Below, piece by piece: positions 60,479-64,000 of a DNA stretch of 64,000 bases (within the stretch, counting starts at the first letter, position 1; each line of letters begins with the position of its first letter). Source of the DNA: Methylibium sp035762065 (lineage in GTDB: Bacteria > Pseudomonadota > Gammaproteobacteria > Burkholderiales > Burkholderiaceae_C); contig NZ_DASTPW010000010.1 in NCBI RefSeq assembly GCF_035762065.1, positions 1 to 64,000 on the forward strand, in the 5' to 3' direction. The notes under the pieces were generated by a model, which was not told the DNA's origin, searched no databases, and worked only from the letters and a program-made list of their open reading frames with translations. The translations under genes and the position numbers were made by a program.

Positions 60479-62104
60479 TCAGCGCGGGCCGCGGCGCATC
60501 GCGCGGCTGAGCAGCACCACCGGGATCAGGCCGACCGCGACGATCGCGATCGACGGCAGCGCGGCCTCGGCCAGCCGCTCGTCGCGCGCCAGCTGGTAGG
60601 CGACGACGGCCAGCGTGTCGCTGTCGAAGGGCCGCAGCACGAGCGTCGCCGGCAGCTCCTTCATCACGTCGACGAACACCAGCAGCGCCGCCACCGCGGC
60701 CGAGCGGCCGAGCAGCGGCGCGTGCACGCCGAAGAACAGCCGCGCCGGCCCGGCGCCGAGCATGCGCGCGCTGTCGTCGAGGCTCGCCGGGATGCGCGCG
60801 TAGCCCGCCTCGACCGACTGCAGCGCGACCGCGCTGAAGCGCACCAGGTAGGCGTAGATCAGTCCGGCGACGCTGCCGGTGGCCGCGAGCGTGACCGTGT
60901 TCGCGAGCAGCGAGCCCGGCGCCGCCGCCTGCACCCAGCCGAGCGGCAGCAGCAGGCCGACCGCGATCACGCCGCCGGGCACCGCGTAGCCGAGCGAGAC
61001 CAGCCGCGCCAGCGGCCGCGCGAGCCCACCGGCGCGCTGGCGCAGCACGAAGCCGAGCAGCCCGGCGATCGCGACCGCGGCGGCGGCGGCGAGGAGCGCG
61101 AGCTTCAGGCTCGTCCAGGCCCAGCCGCCGAAGCGCGCCCACGGCAGGCCGAATTCGCCGTGCAGCGCCTCCCGCCAGACGCCCTGCAGCAGCACCGCGA
61201 CCGGCAGCACGAAGCCCAGCAGCACCGGAAGCGCGCACAGCGCGAAGGCCAGCGCGGCGCGCCGGCCGCGCAGCGCGACCGGCCGGCCTTCGCGCGCGTC
61301 CGGGCGCAGGCGGCCCGCCGCGAAGCGCAGCCGCGCCTGTGCGCGCCGCTCGGCCCACAGCACGATCGCGACCACCGCCAGCAGCACCGTCGCGAGCTGC
61401 GCCGCGGCGATGCGGTCGTCCATCGCGAGCCAGGCCTTGTAGATGCCGGTGGTGAAGGTCTGAAGGCCGAAGTAGGCGCCGACGCCGTAGTCGGCCAGCG
61501 TCTCCATCAAGGCGAGCGCGACGCCGGCGGCGAGCGCCGGCCGCGCCAGCGGCAGCGCAACCCGCACGATGCGCTGGCCCAGCCCCGAGCCAAGCAGCCG
61601 CGCCGCTTCCATCAGGTGCACGCCGCGCTCGACCAGCGCCGCGCGCGTCAAGAGGTAGACGTAGGGATAGAGCGCCAGCGTGAACAGCACGATGGCGCCG
61701 GGCAGGCTGCGCACGTCGGGCCAGAGGGCGCCGCTCGCGCCGCTCCAGCTGCGCAGCCAGGTCTGGGCCGCGCCGCTGTACTGGAGGAAGTCGGTCGCCG
61801 CGTAGGCGAGCACGTAGGCCGGCATCGCCAGCGGCAGCAGCAGCGCCCATTCGAAGACGCGGCGGCCCGGAAAGTCGAACAGCGTCACCGCGACCGCGGT
61901 CGCGCCGCCGACCAGCGCCACGCCGGCGGCCACGCCGAGCGCCAACCCGGCCGAGCCGAGCAGGTAGCCGGGCAGCACGGTGTCGAGCTGGTGCCGCAGC
62001 GTCGCGAGGCCGTTCGCCGAGGGCTCGAACCAGGCGCCGATGACGCCGAGCATCGGCAGCGCCAGCGCCGTGCAGACGACGACCGTCCACCGGCGCGCAT
62101 TCAT
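60479..62104 (-). CDS. Iron(III)-type ABC transporter permease (FbpB/SfuB-like, two fused permease domains)
   Basis: A 541-residue permease with two binding-protein-dependent transport domains and about 12 membrane segments. Both EAA loops are visible: MEAARLLGSGLGQRIVRVALPLARPA (first half) and DDSARMLGAGPARLFFGVHAPLLGRSA (second half). This fused form is characteristic of FbpB/SfuB/AfuB iron(III) importers; thiamine and other ferric-like substrates are known for relatives. The start ATG at 62104. It is divergent from its ATPase gene at 62200. No binding protein (FbpA) lies in the window. Confidence 0.9.
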   Translation of the reverse strand: MNARRWTVVVCTALALPMLGVIGAWFEPSANGLATLRHQLDTVLPGYLLGSAGLALGVAAGVALVGGATAVAVTLFDFPGRRVFEWALLLPLAMPAYVLAYAATDFLQYSGAAQTWLRSWSGASGALWPDVRSLPGAIVLFTLALYPYVYLLTRAALVERGVHLMEAARLLGSGLGQRIVRVALPLARPALAAGVALALMETLADYGVGAYFGLQTFTTGIYKAWLAMDDRIAAAQLATVLLAVVAIVLWAERRAQARLRFAAGRLRPDAREGRPVALRGRRAALAFALCALPVLLGFVLPVAVLLQGVWREALHGEFGLPWARFGGWAWTSLKLALLAAAAAVAIAGLLGFVLRQRAGGLARPLARLVSLGYAVPGGVIAVGLLLPLGWVQAAAPGSLLANTVTLAATGSVAGLIYAYLVRFSAVALQSVEAGYARIPASLDDSARMLGAGPARLFFGVHAPLLGRSAAVAALLVFVDVMKELPATLVLRPFDSDTLAVVAYQLARDERLAEAALPSIAIVAVGLIPVVLLSRAMRRGPR

Positions 62105-62183
62105 GCCTGCCGTGGCCGACGAGCCGCCGGGGCCCGCCACGCGGCCCGGTTGGCAATGCGAATGCCTGTCATTTGAAGTCCGC

Positions 62184-62192
62184 TGATTATCA
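62184..62192. promoter_or_regulatory. Possible Fur-box core between the divergent iron-transport genes
   Basis: The minus strand reads TGATAATCA, the exact central nine bases of the Fur consensus, but the flanks match poorly (about 11 of 19 in total). It lies eight bases before the ATPase start and 80 bases from the permease start. Confidence 0.35.
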
Positions 62193-62199
62193 TCGGCCG

Positions 62200-63321
62200 A
62201 TGCTGTTGAGCCTCGACCAAGCTTCGATCGCCTACCCCGCGGCGGCCGGCTCGGAGTCGGGCTCCGAGCCGGAAAAGGCAGGTCCGCGGCGCGCGGTGGA
62301 CGCGGTGTCCTTCGGGCTGGCGGCCGGCGACATCGGCGTGCTGATCGGGCCCTCGGGCTGCGGCAAGACCTCGCTGCTGCGGGCGGTCGCCGGGCTCGAG
62401 CCGCTCGCCGGCGGACGCATCACGCTCGGCGATCAGGTGCTGAGCGACGCGGCCGGCGGCCGGATGCTCGCGCCCGAGCAGCGGCGCATCGGCATGGTGT
62501 TCCAGGACTACGCGCTGTTCCCGCACCTGAGCGTCGCGCAGAACGTCGGTTTCGGGCTCGCGAAGCAGCCCCGCGCGGCGCGCGAGGCGCGGGTCGCCGA
62601 GCTGCTGGAACTGGTCGGCCTGGCCGGTGCCGGCGCGCGGGCGCCGCATCAGCTTTCCGGCGGCCAGCAGCAGCGCGTCGCGCTGGCCCGCGCGCTGGCG
62701 CCGTCGCCGCGGCTGCTGCTGCTGGACGAGCCTTTTTCCAGCCTCGACGTCGATCTGCGCGAGCGGCTCGCGCAGGAGCTTCGCGCGATCCTGAAGCGCT
62801 CGGGCACCACCGCCCTGTTCGTCACGCACGACCAGCTCGAAGCCTTCGCGCTCGGCGACGTCATCGGCGTGATGCACCGCGGCCGCCTCGAGCAGTGGGA
62901 CGCGGCCTACCAGCTCTACCACCGGCCGGCCACCCGCTTCGTCGCCGACTTCATCGGGCACGGCGTGTTCGCGCCGGCGCGCATCGTCGGCGGCAGCGGC
63001 GGCGCGCCGCGCGTGCTGACACCGCTGGGCGAACTGCTCGACCGCGGCGAATGCCCCCTGCCCTCGGCCTACCCGGCGGGCGAGTGCGAGGTGCTGCTGC
63101 GCGCCGACGACATCGTTCACGACGACGCCAGCCCGGTGAAAGCACGCATCGAGCGCAAGGCCTTTCGCGGCGCCGAGTTTCTTTACACGCTGCAGCTGGC
63201 CAGTGGCGAGCGCGTGCTGGCCCACGTGCCCTCCCACCACGACCACCAGATCGGCGAGTGGATCGGCATCCGCGCCGAAGTCGATCACGTCGTGACCTTC
63301 CCGCGCACGAGCGCCGTTTGA
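62200..63321 (+). CDS. ABC transporter ATP-binding protein (FbpC/iron(III)-type)
   Basis: A 373-residue importer ATPase. Walker A GPSGCGKTS, Q-loop VFQDYALFPHL, signature LSGGQQQRVALARAL, Walker B LLLLDEPFSSLD and the H-loop FVTHDQLEAFALGD are all present. A C-terminal TOBE-like regulatory domain (about 245-373) contains CEVLLRADDIVHDD and HDHQIGEWIGIRAE. The QYLYHxPATRFVADFIG-like stretch links the two parts, as in FbpC and related ferric/thiamine ATPases. The start ATG at 62200 (MLLSLDQAS) is preferred to an upstream codon at 62173. It pairs with the divergent permease. Confidence 0.92.
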   Translation: MLLSLDQASIAYPAAAGSESGSEPEKAGPRRAVDAVSFGLAAGDIGVLIGPSGCGKTSLLRAVAGLEPLAGGRITLGDQVLSDAAGGRMLAPEQRRIGMVFQDYALFPHLSVAQNVGFGLAKQPRAAREARVAELLELVGLAGAGARAPHQLSGGQQQRVALARALAPSPRLLLLDEPFSSLDVDLRERLAQELRAILKRSGTTALFVTHDQLEAFALGDVIGVMHRGRLEQWDAAYQLYHRPATRFVADFIGHGVFAPARIVGGSGGAPRVLTPLGELLDRGECPLPSAYPAGECEVLLRADDIVHDDASPVKARIERKAFRGAEFLYTLQLASGERVLAHVPSHHDHQIGEWIGIRAEVDHVVTFPRTSAV

Positions 63322-63420
63322 CGCAACTTTCCGGGAAGAACGCGACTCCGAGCCGCGGAGCCCGGTCCTATACTGGGCTGCGACTTTTTTAAGCAACTCC
63401 CTAGGGAAAGCGGTCATTCG

Positions 63421-64000
63421 ATGGGTACCAAGACCAAGGTCGTCGGCTGGGTCACTCTGGGCGCCGTCGCCGGCGCGCTCGCGACGATGCAGCTGACCGC
63501 GATCGCGCGCAGTTCCACCGCGGCGCTCCCGCTCGAAGAGCTGCAGCAGCTCGCCGCCGTCTTCGGCATGGTCAAGAGCGACTACGTCGAGCCGGTCGAC
63601 GAGAAAAAGCTGATCACCGACGCGATCGGCGGCATGGTCGCCGGGCTCGACCCCCACAGCCAGTACTTCGACAAGAAGACCTTCAAGGAATTTCGCGAAG
63701 GCACCTCCGGTCGCTTCGTCGGCGTCGGCATCGAGATCGGCATGGAGGACGGCCTGGTGAAGGTGGTGAGTCCGATCGAAGGCTCGCCGGCCTTCCGCGC
63801 CGGCCTGAAGAGCGGCGATCTCATCACCAAGATCGACGACACCTTCGTCAAGGGCCTGACGATGGACCAGGCCGTCAAGCGCATGCGCGGCGAGCCGAAC
63901 ACCAAGGTGCTGCTCAACATCTTCCGCAAGGCCGAGAGCCGCAGCTTCCCGGTGACGATCACCCGCGAGGAGATCCGCATGCAGAGCGTGCGGGCCAAGA
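63421..64000 (+). CDS. Carboxyl-terminal processing protease (S41 family), N-terminal part, cut by window edge
   Basis: The first 193 codons of a CtpA-type periplasmic serine protease. An N-terminal membrane anchor (KVVGWVTLGAVAGALATMQL) is followed by the tail-binding helical part LQQLAAVFGMVKSDYVEPVDEKKLITDAIGGMVAGLDPHSQYFD and a PDZ domain (GVGIEIGMEDGLVKVVSPIEGSPAFRAGLKSGDLITKI). The Ser-Lys active site lies beyond the window. A TATACT -10-like hexamer is at about 63369, and the leader contains an ACTTTTTTAAGC stretch. ATG at 63421 follows AGGGAAAG. Confidence 0.93.
   Translation, partial: MGTKTKVVGWVTLGAVAGALATMQLTAIARSSTAALPLEELQQLAAVFGMVKSDYVEPVDEKKLITDAIGGMVAGLDPHSQYFDKKTFKEFREGTSGRFVGVGIEIGMEDGLVKVVSPIEGSPAFRAGLKSGDLITKIDDTFVKGLTMDQAVKRMRGEPNTKVLLNIFRKAESRSFPVTITREEIRMQSVRAK

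Overview
The window is 64 kb of very GC-rich chromosome from a Gram-negative bacterium. The gene set points to a betaproteobacterium of the order Burkholderiales, most likely near the Rubrivivax/Leptothrix/Methylibium group. This is inferred from the high GC content, the ftsK-lolA-rarA and rpsP-rimM-trmD-rplS operons, tamA-tamB outer-membrane assembly genes, DUF1841, two LivHMGF transporters and a Bug-type (TctC-like) binding protein. No marker was searched against a database. Genes are tightly packed, often with 4-base start/stop overlaps. No stretch over 300 bases lacks a gene. I saw no IS element, prophage, CRISPR array or rRNA; there are two tRNAs.

Layout. 1-12 kb: uvrD (cut by the window edge), a glutamine amidotransferase, valS, a catalytically altered 2-hydroxyacid dehydrogenase-like protein, galU, a TusA-like protein, a Nudix hydrolase, cysM, tRNA-Leu(CAA), a rhomboid protease, upp with an epimerase-like gene, and a [2Fe-2S]/flavin reductase. 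12-23 kb: two branched-chain-type ABC transporter operons on the minus strand, separated by an AraC-type activator. The first (binding protein, LivH, LivM, LivG, LivF) ends in one uninterrupted reading frame joining the LivF ATPase to an aldehyde dehydrogenase. The second (LivHMGF) has no binding protein. 23-31 kb: rarA, lolA, ftsK, a Crp-family regulator, then trxB, rpmB, rpmG and a fatty-acid desaturase. 31-42 kb: an rRNA methyltransferase of the RsmB type, a LytTR two-component pair, argH, an esterase-like lipoprotein, a CobD/CbiB-like membrane protein, a Nudix CoA pyrophosphatase, the rplS-trmD-rimM-rpsP operon, an acetyltransferase and a TM2-like protein.

42-47 kb is a malonate-use module: GntR regulator, malonyl-CoA decarboxylase, Bug-type binding protein and malonyl-CoA synthetase. 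47-52 kb: DUF1841, a dihaem cytochrome c and, divergently, a MoxR ATPase operon with two small membrane proteins, an acetyltransferase and a CoxE-like von Willebrand A protein. 52-64 kb: tamA and tamB, a polysaccharide flippase, tRNA-Arg(CCT), a divergent iron(III)-type ABC permease/ATPase pair, and the start of a ctp-type S41 protease.

Most of the window is core metabolism. The points most worth a second look are the LivF-aldehyde dehydrogenase reading frame, the apparent Arg/His exchange in the active site of the dehydrogenase-like protein at 4.6-5.8 kb, a dispersed repeat of about 70 bp behind galU and tamB, and a palindrome carrying mirrored -10 elements between the cytochrome c and moxR genes.
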